64,000 nt of DNA, taken from Leifsonia psychrotolerans. GTDB taxonomy: Bacteria; Actinomycetota; Actinomycetes; Actinomycetales; Microbacteriaceae. The notes under the pieces were generated by a model that saw only the letters and a program-made list of their open reading frames with translations, was not told the origin of the DNA and did not search any database. Positions 8,803 through 17,476 of the stretch are shown piece after piece. Position 1 is the stretch's first letter; each line of letters begins with the position of its first letter. The DNA is taken from the NCBI RefSeq assembly GCF_013410665.1, contig NZ_JACCFM010000001.1, forward strand, positions 3,100,001 to 3,164,000. Direction: 5' to 3'. A program made the position numbers and the translations under genes.

Positions 8803-8850
8803 CTGTGCCGTAGCTGTGCCGTAGCGGTGCCGTAACGGTGCCGTAGCTGT
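8796..8850. repeat. Five tandem copies of an 11-bp unit at a stop codon
   Basis: gccgtagctgt is repeated five times (copies three and four differ at one or two bases), starting six bases before the end of the preceding lipoprotein gene, whose TAG stop is part of the first copy. Confidence 0.75.
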
Positions 8851-8877
8851 GCCGCGCCGCGGGCCGGGCGGAGCGGT

Positions 8878-9741
8878 TTAGTACCAGTTCATGGCCTGCG
8901 AGTGCGACCAGGCCGAGCACGGAGTGCCATACGAGCCCTTGATATAACCGAGTCCCCAGGCGATCTGGGTGGCCGCGTTGGTCGCCCAATCGTTGCCCGC
9001 TGATGCCATCTTGCTGCCCGGCAGTGCCTGGGGGATGCCGGTCGCGCCGCCGTCGGCGTTATAGGCCGTGTATGACCAGCCTGATTCCTTCTGCCAGAGC
9101 TGGTCGAGGCAGCTGAACTGCGAGCCATCCCACCCGTAGCTGGAGGCGGCCATGTCGCGTGCTGTCGCCCGGGCCGCGTCGGGAGAGTTGGCGGCTGCTT
9201 GGGCTGCGGCGGCTGCGGCGGCCTGGGCGGCGGCAGCTGCGGCGGCCTGCTCGGCGGCGACCCGGTCGGCCTCGGCGGCGGCGGCCTGGGCATTCTGGGC
9301 GGCGGTCGTGGTCTGTTTGGTGAGGCTGACGACCGCTTCGGCGTCAAGCGCTTTGTACTTCGAAAGGGAGGCGACCGACGAAACCAGGGGAGTGGCATCC
9401 GTCTTGCCCTGCACGGTGGTAATGACCGCAGTGGCCATGCTGATGGTGTTTTGCGCGCGCAGGTCGGCCTGGCCTTTGGCCAGCACGTCGTAGACGTCGG
9501 GGCCGGTGTGCGGAGCGATTGTCGAGGAGGTGACCAGGCTGCTGGGGGCTGCGAGACCGATACCGACGCCGGAGCCGACTACGAGCACGGATGCCGCGAT
9601 AGCGGTCGAGGCGATGACCAGACGCGTGCGCCGGCTCTGGCGCTTCTCGGCGCTGATTCCCGTGCGGGTGAGGCGGGACAGGCGGGGGGCGTGGATGCCG
9701 TCGTTTTGGGCGTTCTCGTGCTGGGATTCTGCGTTCTGCAT
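8878..9741 (-). CDS. Secreted transglycosylase-like protein (aggregation-promoting-factor type)
   Basis: Exported protein of 287 residues: basic N-terminal 40 residues, a membrane/signal segment at about 41-65 (LVIASTAIAASVLVVGSG), an alanine-rich coiled region at about 145-190 (AAAAEADRVAAEQAAA...), then a C-terminal lysozyme-like domain. That domain has the catalytic-type glutamate in LWQKESGW and the GATGIPQALPGSKMAS segment typical of the APF/resuscitation-promoting-factor-like fold. It probably cleaves or binds peptidoglycan. The alanine tract is encoded by GC-rich near-repeats (gcggcggct) that could vary in length. Two cysteines in the domain may pair. Confidence 0.82.
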   Translation of the reverse strand: MQNAESQHENAQNDGIHAPRLSRLTRTGISAEKRQSRRTRLVIASTAIAASVLVVGSGVGIGLAAPSSLVTSSTIAPHTGPDVYDVLAKGQADLRAQNTISMATAVITTVQGKTDATPLVSSVASLSKYKALDAEAVVSLTKQTTTAAQNAQAAAAEADRVAAEQAAAAAAAQAAAAAAAQAAANSPDAARATARDMAASSYGWDGSQFSCLDQLWQKESGWSYTAYNADGGATGIPQALPGSKMASAGNDWATNAATQIAWGLGYIKGSYGTPCSAWSHSQAMNWY

Positions 9742-10046
9742 GTGTGTGGCGCAACCTTAGAGCGGCACAGACGCGGGCAGCTGCCTGATCGTGTCGCGAA
9801 TCGTGGCGCACGGCCGGGGTGGCCAGGCGCGAAGTTTCCAGTGTTCACGAGCCATCTGGACGATTCCTCAGTTGTGGTCAGATCGACCGGGCCGGGGCCC
9901 GACAATCGCCTCAGCCGGGCTGGCGGTGCGCACGCAGAGTCACCGCGCCGATCCGCTCGACGACTGGCACGCAGCGGGGTGCGAGCCAAGCGGCCAGGGT
10001 CGCTGCTGGCAAAGTTCTGAGAAGTGCCTGACCGGGCACTATTTTG
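9742..10046. other. Gap between two same-strand genes with no recognised feature
   Basis: About 305 bases between the secreted protein and the TetR gene. I see no gene, RNA or strong hairpin here. The part next to 9741 should contain the promoter of the secreted protein. Confidence 0.4.
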
Positions 10047-10796
10047 CTAGGAAAGGAGGCGCTGCGCGCCCGCCTGCGGCCCCGACGGCGGTGTATCGGT
10101 CGTGTCGTCCGGCGGCACCGGCAGGGGCGCGGTCAACGCGCGAATCAGCGCGGGAAGAGTGCGCGACGCGTAGGGGGAGGCCAGCAGCGGGTTCTCGCCA
10201 TCCTGGCCCGTTTCGCCGGACAGGATCGACTCTTGCAGCGCCGATTCGCACAGATCGATGATGAGACGGGTCGCGTCCTCGGGCGCGATGATGAAGCGAA
10301 GGCCCACGCTTGCGAGGGCGGTGTCGAGGCGTTCGGCCAGGCGCATCCGAAAATCGTTCTCGAAGGCGAGAAAGTGGGCGGCTTGTGCGGTGTCGCGCAT
10401 GGCGTGTAGTCGAAATTCTGACTGCATGAGGGCCCAGCGGCGATCATCCATCTGCAGGTTGAGAAATTCGGTGACGACGTTCTCGAACGTCGAGCTGGCG
10501 AGTGCCTCGGCCGGTGAAATGCGGGGGAGGATCTCGTCGATTCCCTGCTGCAGCTTCTCGAACCTGGCCTGCATTTCGCGCTCACCGAGCACGAAGAAGA
10601 GTTCTTCCTTCGTATCGAAGTTCGAGTAGAACGCGCCGCGCGTGAAGCCAGCCCGCTCGGCGATCATCTCAACGCTGGCGGCCTGCACGCCGGATTCAGC
10701 GAAGACCTTGTAGGCCGCCTCGAGCAGGCGCTCACGCGTCTTTCGGCGCCTCGAACTCTCGCCGTGCGGGGTGGCTGGGCCGGATTCGTCGTGCAT
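10047..10796 (-). CDS. TetR-family transcriptional regulator
   Basis: Repressor-type protein of 249 residues. The TetR helix-turn-helix covers residues about 18-64: RERLLEAAYKVFAESGVQAAS, then MIAERAGFTRGAFYSNFDTKEEL, which is the family signature. The remaining residues form a helical ligand-binding domain without further recognisable motifs, and the last 25 residues are proline-rich and probably disordered. The gene is divergent from the MMPL-YhgE pair, and the 136-base gap between them holds three tandem palindromic 17-mers, its likely operators. It probably represses that export operon until a lipophilic or toxic ligand binds. Confidence 0.93.
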   Translation of the reverse strand: MHDESGPATPHGESSRRRKTRERLLEAAYKVFAESGVQAASVEMIAERAGFTRGAFYSNFDTKEELFFVLGEREMQARFEKLQQGIDEILPRISPAEALASSTFENVVTEFLNLQMDDRRWALMQSEFRLHAMRDTAQAAHFLAFENDFRMRLAERLDTALASVGLRFIIAPEDATRLIIDLCESALQESILSGETGQDGENPLLASPYASRTLPALIRALTAPLPVPPDDTTDTPPSGPQAGAQRLLS

Positions 10797-10823
10797 CCTG
10801 ACACCTTACTGAGAGTAGATTGC

Positions 10824-10874
10824 GATACACCAGTGTATTCGATACATTTGTGTATCGGATACGTCGCTGTATTT
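10824..10874. promoter_or_regulatory. Triple tandem operator in the TetR/MMPL divergent promoter
   Basis: Three head-to-tail 17-bp units, each a dyad of the form GATAC-N7-GTAT: gatacaccagtgtattc (10824-10840), gatacatttgtgtatcg (10841-10857), gatacgtcgctgtattt (10858-10874). The array lies 28 bases from the TetR start and 59 from the MMPL start, so binding would cover both promoters. Confidence 0.75.
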
Positions 10875-10932
10875 GCTCGCGTGCGTCCGTGTCTGCGCTC
10901 GCGTCCTCCCCACACGATCATTAGGAGACCGC

Positions 10933-13803
10933 GTGTCGTCACTGCTGTATTCGCTCGGCCGTTGGGCGTTCACGGCTCGCTGGAAAGTTCTGGGCGCGTG
11001 GATCGCGATCCTGGTGCTCGTCGGCGGCGGTGCCCTGCTCTTCAGCAAGGGGCTCGACAACTCGATCTCGATTCCCGGCACGGAGTCGCAGACGGCACTC
11101 GACTCGCTGGCCACGACCTTCCCGCAGGTGAGCGGGGCCTCGGCGCAGATTATCGTCGTCGCCCCTCCGGGCGGCAGCGTAACCGATGCCGGCGTCACAG
11201 ACGCCATCGAACATGGCGTGACGTCACTCGATGACATGTCTCAGGTCGCCCAGGCCGTCTCGCCGTTCGACAAAAACCTCAGCGGCGCCGTGAGCAGTGA
11301 CGCCTCCGCCGCACTGATCAGCATTCAGCTCGACGGCGCGGCCTCGGACATCACGCCGGCCACCATAGACCACTTGCATGAAGCCACGGCGGCCCTCGAA
11401 AAGGCGCTGCCGGCCGGATCAACCGCGTCGCTCGGCGGCCAGCTGTTCAGCCAGAACATGCCGTCGCTCAGTCTGATCGAGCTCATCGGCGTGGGCGTCG
11501 CCCTGCTCGTGCTCATTCTCACCTTCGGCTCATTCCTGGCCGCCGGTATGCCGCTGGCGACCGCATTTCTCGGCGTCGGCATCTCGATCGCGCTCATCTT
11601 CTTGGCCACCGCTTTTAGCCCGATCACCTCGACCACGCCCATGCTCGTGCTGATGCTCGGGCTCGCCGTGGGTATCGACTACGCGCTCTTCATCATTTCG
11701 CGGCATCAGGAACAATTGCGTGACGGACTCGACCCCGAGGAATCCGCGGCACGGGCCGTGGCGACCGCCGGTTCGGCCGTGATCTTTGCCGGCCTGACCG
11801 TGATGATCGCGCTCGTCGGACTGGGCGTCGCCGGCATCCCCTTCCTCACCACCATGGGTGTCGCCGCCGCAATCGGCGTGCTGATTGCGGTGCTCATCTC
11901 GATCACCCTCATCCCCGCCATGCTCGGCTTTGCCGGCGAGCGGTTGCGGCCGAAGCTGAAGGCAGCACGGGGTGCGAAGGCAGCACAGGGTGCACGGGGT
12001 GCGAAGGGTGCGAAGCGGGCGACGGATGCCGCCGATTCATCCGGCACCGCTGCATCCGGCACTGCGCCCACCGGCACTGCGCCCACCGTACCCGTGGCAG
12101 CACCTCTGACCCGGGCCGGCCGCTTCTTCCGCGGCTGGGTGCGGGCGGTGACACGGTTCCCGATCGTCACGATCGTGGCCGTCGTGGCCGTTCTCGGCAT
12201 CATCTCGGTGCCCGCGCTCGGCCTGCGTCTGGCCCTACCCGATGCGGGTGGGCTGCCGGAAGGCAACAGCGCCCGAGTGACGTACGACCTGGTTTCTGAA
12301 CATTTCGGCCCCGGCTTCAATGGCCCGCTGATCGTCACCGGCAGCATCGTCACGAGCACCGACCCGCTCGGGCTGATGACGAAGCTGGGCGACGAGATCG
12401 CCGGGCTCCCCGGGGTGGCCGCCGTTCCCTTGTCGACGCCGAATGCCACGGCCGACACCGGAATCGTGCAGGTCATTCCGACCGGAAGCCCCGAATCGGA
12501 AGAAACCAAGGCGCTCGTCACCGAACTGCGCGATCTGCGCCCGCACTTTCTCGAGAAATACGGCATCGACATCTCGGTCACGGGCTTCACGGCCGTCGGA
12601 ATCGATGTCTCAGACAAGCTCGGGGGAGCCCTGCTGCCCTTCGGCCTGATCGTCGTGGGTCTCTCGCTCGTTCTGCTGACCATGGTGTTCCGCTCAATCG
12701 CGGTGCCCATCAAGGCGACGCTCGGTTACCTGCTCAGCGTCACGGCATCCTTCGGCATCGTCGCGCTCGTCTTCGAGCACGGGTGGTTCGCCGACGCGCT
12801 AAACGTGTCGAAAGAAGGCCCGGTGATCAGCTTCATGCCGATCATCCTGATGGGTGTGCTCTTCGGCCTGGCGATGGACTACGAGGTGTTCCTGGTGGCC
12901 CGCATGCGGGAGGACTACGTGCATTCGGGCCGCGCGCGTCAGTCAATCGAAACCGGATTCGTCGGCTCGGCCAAGGTCGTCACGGCCGCCGCCATCATCA
13001 TGTTCGCCGTGTTCGCCGCCTTCGTGCCCGAGGGCGACGTGAACCTGAAACCCATCGCGCTCGGCCTGGCCGTCGGCGTCTTCGTCGATGCGTTCATCGT
13101 GCGGATGACACTCGTACCGGCCGTGCTCGCGCTGCTCGGTGACAAGGCCTGGTATATGCCGAAGTGGCTCAACCGCATCCTGCCGTCATTCGACGTGGAG
13201 GGGGAGGGTCTGCATCAGGAGATTGCCCTGCGCGACTGGCCCGTGGCCGGATCCCGCGACGTGGCCAGCGCCGAGGGCCTCAGTGTGGCCTCCGCCGACG
13301 ACGTGCTATTCAACGACGTCTCGTTCGGGTTGCGCGAGAACGGCACGCTCGTCGTGCGTGGCGACCGCGAATCGGCCGTGACCGCGCTGTTGCTCACCAT
13401 TGCGGGGCGCATGACGGCGGATGCCGGGCGCCTGAAGGTCGCCGGTTTCGTGTTGCCGGTGCGGGCAGCCTCCGTGCGCTCCCGGGTGGCGTTCGTCTCG
13501 CTCGGTGAGGCGGCCGACCCGGTGCTGGCCGTGCAGCGGGCGCTGCGCGAGAAGCCGCGCATCATTGCGATCGACGGCATCGACCAGGTCGTCGACGCGG
13601 TGAAGCGGGCGGGCATTCGCGACAGTCTCGTGGCGGCGGGGGTTGCCGCCAGCCGGGCCGATCGCGGACTGTCAATCATCGTCGGCACCCTGGCGCCGTC
13701 ACCGGCCGACGCCCTCTGCGACGCGATTCCAAGCGCCGATACCGCTGACATCGTCGATCTCACCCTTTCACTGCTCCTTCCTGAACTCGAGGTAACCGCA
13801 TGA
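10933..13803 (+). CDS. MMPL-family RND transporter with a degenerate ABC-like C-terminal domain
   Basis: Exporter of 956 residues. Two repeats of an outer loop plus helix bundle: first bundle at about 180-350 (GLAVGIDYALFIISRHQEQLR, the RND-type GxxxDY motif), second at about 560-760 (LFGLAMDYEVFLVARMRE). A proline/alanine/glycine-rich insert sits near 345-390. Residues about 765-950 resemble an ABC ATPase (VLFNDVSFGLRENGTLVVRGDRE), but the P-loop lysine-serine is missing (GDRESAVTALL) and no Walker B or signature is seen. The start is GTG at 10933 behind taggaga; an upstream ATG at 10873 lacks a binding site. The TGA overlaps the ATG of the YhgE gene by four bases. Confidence 0.92.
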   Translation: MSSLLYSLGRWAFTARWKVLGAWIAILVLVGGGALLFSKGLDNSISIPGTESQTALDSLATTFPQVSGASAQIIVVAPPGGSVTDAGVTDAIEHGVTSLDDMSQVAQAVSPFDKNLSGAVSSDASAALISIQLDGAASDITPATIDHLHEATAALEKALPAGSTASLGGQLFSQNMPSLSLIELIGVGVALLVLILTFGSFLAAGMPLATAFLGVGISIALIFLATAFSPITSTTPMLVLMLGLAVGIDYALFIISRHQEQLRDGLDPEESAARAVATAGSAVIFAGLTVMIALVGLGVAGIPFLTTMGVAAAIGVLIAVLISITLIPAMLGFAGERLRPKLKAARGAKAAQGARGAKGAKRATDAADSSGTAASGTAPTGTAPTVPVAAPLTRAGRFFRGWVRAVTRFPIVTIVAVVAVLGIISVPALGLRLALPDAGGLPEGNSARVTYDLVSEHFGPGFNGPLIVTGSIVTSTDPLGLMTKLGDEIAGLPGVAAVPLSTPNATADTGIVQVIPTGSPESEETKALVTELRDLRPHFLEKYGIDISVTGFTAVGIDVSDKLGGALLPFGLIVVGLSLVLLTMVFRSIAVPIKATLGYLLSVTASFGIVALVFEHGWFADALNVSKEGPVISFMPIILMGVLFGLAMDYEVFLVARMREDYVHSGRARQSIETGFVGSAKVVTAAAIIMFAVFAAFVPEGDVNLKPIALGLAVGVFVDAFIVRMTLVPAVLALLGDKAWYMPKWLNRILPSFDVEGEGLHQEIALRDWPVAGSRDVASAEGLSVASADDVLFNDVSFGLRENGTLVVRGDRESAVTALLLTIAGRMTADAGRLKVAGFVLPVRAASVRSRVAFVSLGEAADPVLAVQRALREKPRIIAIDGIDQVVDAVKRAGIRDSLVAAGVAASRADRGLSIIVGTLAPSPADALCDAIPSADTADIVDLTLSLLLPELEVTA

Positions 13804-15806
13804 GCACTCCGCTCGCCCGACTCGGACTGTCCCGCACGAACAGCAGAGTGACCTGGCTGTCGATCGTCGGCATCATTTTGGTGCCCCTCGTCGTTGCCGG
13901 AATTCTGATCTGGTCGCTCTGGAACCCCGCCGACCGTCTGCACCAGGTGAACGCGGCGATCGTGAACAGCGATGTGCCGGTGACGATCGACGGCCAGCTC
14001 GTGCCGTTGGGTCGCCAGCTCTCCGCCGGTCTCGTCGGCGGCGGCGCGAGCGGTACGGCCACGGATGCTGCGGCATCCGCTGGCCCATCGAGCACCGACA
14101 GCTCGTTCAACTACAACTGGGTGCTCACCGATGCGGGCGACGCGGCGGCAGGCCTGGCGAGTGGCCGATTCACGGCCGTGGTGACAATTCCGAAGAACTT
14201 CTCGGCGGCCGCGACCTCGTTCTCGGGGAACGCGGCCGATGCGAAGAAAGCCACGATCGAGGTTGCCACGAGCGATAAGAGCCGCCTCGTCGATGATGCG
14301 ATCAGCCAGGTGATCACGACGACGGCCGCGGGGCTCGTGGGCAACCAGATCACGACGAGCTACCTGAAGAACATCTACGTGGGGTTTAACACACTCGGCG
14401 ACAAGCTGGGTGAGGCGGCGAGTGGGGCGACGTCGCTGGCGAACGGAACGAGCACGCTCGCGGGGGGCGCGGCGGACCTCGCATCGGGAACCGCGCAGCT
14501 ATCGGCCGGGGCCTCCAGCCTGTCGTCCGGGGTGTCGCAACTCTCAGACGGCATCAGCGCGCTCTCGGGCGGGTTGACCCAGTTGCAGCAGCAGACCGCT
14601 GATCTGCCGGCTCAGACGAGCCTGCTCGCCCAGGGCGCGGACGGTGTCGCGGCGGGCATCCAGCAGGTGAATGGCGTCATGTCGAGCCAGGCGGTCGAAC
14701 TGCAGAAGCAATTGGCGACTCTGACCGATATCGCCACCGCGGTGTGCACGCCGCCGGTCGCCGACCCGGATGTCTGCACCACGGTGCAGCAGAAGGTCGG
14801 CGAGGTGGCGACAGCAGTCGGCACCGCAGCAGGCACGCTGTCGGCAGTGGCGGCATCCCCGCAGCTTCCGGCGGGCGCGAACCAGCTCGCCGGCGGGGCG
14901 AACCAGCTCGCCGACGGCATGCCCGCGTTGACCGCGGGAATTGGCCAGTCGGCATCCGGTGCGGGAGCGCTTGCGGAGGCGGGCAGCGCGGTGAGCGGCG
15001 GAACGGCCGATCTGGCCACCGGCGTTGGCACGCTCGCGACGGGCGCGCAGGGCATTGCGGATGGCGCGTCGGGCGTGAGCAGCGGCGTTGCGTCGTTGGC
15101 GGCAGGGCTCGGCACCGCGGCCGAACAGCTGCCGCGTTATTCGGAGAGCGAGCAGACGCACCTGGCCGATGTGGTGGCGCAGCCGGTCGTCACCGACAAC
15201 GCGACGGGGCTGAGCTTTGGCACAACCGGGGTGCCGTTCTACGCGGTGTTGGCGCTCTGGCTCGGTGCGCTGGCCAGTCTGATTGTGCTGCGTGCGGTTC
15301 CGGCGCAGGTGCTCGGTTCGACGAAGTCATCGCTGTCGCTCGCCGTGCGGGCGTGGCTGCCGGCCGCCCTCGTCGGCGTGGTGCAGAGTCTGTTCGTCAC
15401 GGGCATTCTCAGTACCTTGGTCGACCTCTCTCTCGCTGGCTGGTTGGCGTTCGCGGGAGTTGCGGCCCTGATCGGAGTCGGTTTTGCGGCGACGAACCAG
15501 GCATTGAATGCACTGCTCGGCGGGGCGGGGCGCTTCATCTCGATGATCGTGGCGCTGGTCTTGATCGGCACGAGCATCATTGCGACGGCCCCGGCCGCGC
15601 TCGATGATGTGATGAGCTTCTTGCCCGTGCAGCCCGCACAGGATGCGCTGCGGGCAATCATCGCCGACGGGGGAGCCGGGGCCGGCGGCGCGGTGGTCGC
15701 GCTGCTGGTGTGGACCGTGGGTGCCCTCGCCGTGACGACGCTGGCGGTGGCGCGCAAGCGCACGGTCGCGGTGCGGCACCTGGTGCCGGCGGTGGCCGCG
15801 GCCTGA
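13800..15806 (+). CDS. YhgE/Pip-family membrane protein
   Basis: Membrane protein of 668 residues, translationally coupled to the MMPL gene (ATGA overlap). One N-terminal membrane helix (about 20-42) is followed by a large outer domain. Within it, residues about 200-260 and 355-440 consist of short serine/glycine/leucine repeats (LASGTAQLSAGASSLSSGVS) that are characteristic of YhgE/Pip proteins and predict long helices. Five to six C-terminal helices (about 475-655) form an ABC-2-like permease domain. It may act with the MMPL protein in lipid or cell-envelope export. A cysteine pair (CTPPVADPDVC) lies near 315-326. Confidence 0.92.
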   Translation: MSTPLARLGLSRTNSRVTWLSIVGIILVPLVVAGILIWSLWNPADRLHQVNAAIVNSDVPVTIDGQLVPLGRQLSAGLVGGGASGTATDAAASAGPSSTDSSFNYNWVLTDAGDAAAGLASGRFTAVVTIPKNFSAAATSFSGNAADAKKATIEVATSDKSRLVDDAISQVITTTAAGLVGNQITTSYLKNIYVGFNTLGDKLGEAASGATSLANGTSTLAGGAADLASGTAQLSAGASSLSSGVSQLSDGISALSGGLTQLQQQTADLPAQTSLLAQGADGVAAGIQQVNGVMSSQAVELQKQLATLTDIATAVCTPPVADPDVCTTVQQKVGEVATAVGTAAGTLSAVAASPQLPAGANQLAGGANQLADGMPALTAGIGQSASGAGALAEAGSAVSGGTADLATGVGTLATGAQGIADGASGVSSGVASLAAGLGTAAEQLPRYSESEQTHLADVVAQPVVTDNATGLSFGTTGVPFYAVLALWLGALASLIVLRAVPAQVLGSTKSSLSLAVRAWLPAALVGVVQSLFVTGILSTLVDLSLAGWLAFAGVAALIGVGFAATNQALNALLGGAGRFISMIVALVLIGTSIIATAPAALDDVMSFLPVQPAQDALRAIIADGGAGAGGAVVALLVWTVGALAVTTLAVARKRTVAVRHLVPAVAAA

Positions 15807-15851
15807 CACCGAGCTCTGGCACGCAGCAGTCGCTGGTTCACCCCAAACTCC

Positions 15852-15939
15852 TGTCCCCGGATTCGGATAACCGGGCCATTCCCCGCGTGTCGTCGCGGCG
15901 AGGCACGGCGTGTCGGCTGATTATCCGAATCCGGGGACA
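15852..15939. repeat. Perfect 19-bp inverted repeat
   Basis: tgtccccggattcggataa at 15852-15870 and its exact complement at 15921-15939, with a 50-base loop, 45 bases after the YhgE stop. A 15-base portion (ccgaatccggggaca) recurs at 18861-18875, and the 652-743 repeat is related. It could serve as a terminator, but the recurrence suggests a dispersed element. Confidence 0.75.
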
Positions 15940-16013
15940 AGGAATTGCTGCGGTTCTGGGCGCGCGTAGGATGCGACTGGGGTGAGTTCGCGTTGCGCGA
16001 GGAGGGACATCCG

Positions 16014-16763
16014 ATGGCCACAATTCTTGTCACCGGCGGAACCGGCACCCTGGGCAGGCCCACGGTCGCGCAGCTGCGCGAAGCCGGGCACGAGGTGCGC
16101 GTATTCAGCCGGCGCAGCGGTGCCGGACTCGTCACCGGTGACCTCGTCACGAACAACGGGTTGCGTGACGCCCTGGCTGGTGTCAACACGGTGATTCACC
16201 TGGCCACGGCCGGTAATGGCTCCGATATCGCAGCCGCCCACAACCTGTTTCCGGCGGCACGCCGGGCCGGGGTGACCCACCTCGTGCTGATCTCTATCGT
16301 GGGGATTGAGCAGATTCCGCTGCCGTATTACACCGACAAGGTCACCATCGAAGCCGATCTGGTGAAGAGCGGCCTGAAGTACACGATTCTGCGTGCGACG
16401 CAGTTTCACACGCTCGTCGCGGGGATCTTCGCCGCACAGCGTCGGCTTCCCGTTCTCTTCTCACCACGGATGCCGGTGCAACCGATCGACCCGCGCGAGG
16501 TCGCCGCGCGTCTCGTCGAACTCGCGGCGGGAGCGCCCTGCGGTCGTGTGCCCGACATTGGCGGGCCCGAACAGAACTTCGTGACGCATTTCGGTGCCCA
16601 GTGGGTGAAAGCTGCGGGGATGAAGCGCCGCATCGTGTCGGTGCGCCTGCCGGGCACGACGTTCGCGGGCTACGCGACGGGCAAAGCGCTCGTGCCGGGC
16701 CCGCGTTATGGTCACACGACGTTCTCCGAGTACTTCGCGGAGCACCGGCCCGAGCAGCGCTGA
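16014..16763 (+). CDS. NmrA-like NAD(P)-binding protein
   Basis: Rossmann-fold protein of 249 residues starting MATILVTGGTGTLGRP, which contains the GxxGxxG dinucleotide-binding motif (residues 8-14). The sequence YYTDKVTIEADLVKSGLKYTILRATQFH (about 105-132) matches the atypical short-chain dehydrogenase/NmrA group, where the YxxxK catalytic pair is partly kept (YYTDK). Members act as quinone or flavin reductases or redox sensors. The start at 16014 is supported by gaggaggga at 15999-16007; the frame stays open upstream to 15945 but without a site. It is convergent with the two-component system. Confidence 0.88.
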   Translation: MATILVTGGTGTLGRPTVAQLREAGHEVRVFSRRSGAGLVTGDLVTNNGLRDALAGVNTVIHLATAGNGSDIAAAHNLFPAARRAGVTHLVLISIVGIEQIPLPYYTDKVTIEADLVKSGLKYTILRATQFHTLVAGIFAAQRRLPVLFSPRMPVQPIDPREVAARLVELAAGAPCGRVPDIGGPEQNFVTHFGAQWVKAAGMKRRIVSVRLPGTTFAGYATGKALVPGPRYGHTTFSEYFAEHRPEQR

Positions 16764-16771
16764 CGCGCGCC

Positions 16772-17476
16772 TCAGTACCGCAGCAACCCGTTCTCGTAGG
16801 CGAAAATCACCACCTGCACTCGGCTTTGCAGGTGCAGTTTGGCCAGAATGCTGCGCACATGCGTCTTCACCGTCGCCTCGCTCACGAACGCGGCGGTCGC
16901 GATCTCGGCGTTGCTCAGCCCGCGCGCGGTGAGCAGGAAGATCTCACGCTCGCGGGGGCTGAGCACGTCAATGGCGAGTTCGAGAGGGCGGCCGGCATCC
17001 GAAGCCTCGGTCGCGAACTGCCGCACCAGGTCGAATGTGGCCTGCGGCGCGAGCACGGCCTGGCCGGCATGCACCGTGCGGATGGCCGCCAGAATGAACT
17101 CGGGCGTCGCATCCTTCGTGATGAACCCGCTCGCGCCCGTGCGGATCGCCCGGAACACGGCCTCGTCGCGCTGAAATGTGGTCAGCATGATGATGCGCGG
17201 CACGGTCTCACCCGCAGCCACTTGTGCCGTGGCCTGCTGCAGGATGCGGGCTGTCGCCTCGATTCCGTCGAGCACGGGCATGCGGATGTCCATGAGCACG
17301 ACATCCGGTCGCTCGCGGCCGACCACCTCCACAGCCATCCGGCCGTCGGGGGCCGTGCCGACGCATGCCAGGTCGGCTTGCGACTCGATCAGCATCTGCA
17401 TGCCGGAGACGAAGAGGGCCTGGTCGTCGACGACGACAACGCGGATGGGCGCGGTCGCGGGCGCGGGTGCGCTCAT
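16772..17476 (-). CDS. NarL/LuxR-type response regulator
   Basis: Response regulator of 234 residues. Receiver domain: acidic pocket DD at 17-18, phospho-acceptor Asp63 in VVLMDIRMP, Thr in IIMLTTF and Lys in FITKDATP. C-terminal LuxR helix-turn-helix at about 170-230 (LSPREREIFLLTARGLSNAEIA, then ATVKTHVRSILAKL). It is co-transcribed with the histidine kinase upstream, whose TGA overlaps its ATG by four bases. The regulated genes cannot be told from the sequence. Confidence 0.95.
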   Translation of the reverse strand: MSAPAPATAPIRVVVVDDQALFVSGMQMLIESQADLACVGTAPDGRMAVEVVGRERPDVVLMDIRMPVLDGIEATARILQQATAQVAAGETVPRIIMLTTFQRDEAVFRAIRTGASGFITKDATPEFILAAIRTVHAGQAVLAPQATFDLVRQFATEASDAGRPLELAIDVLSPREREIFLLTARGLSNAEIATAAFVSEATVKTHVRSILAKLHLQSRVQVVIFAYENGLLRY

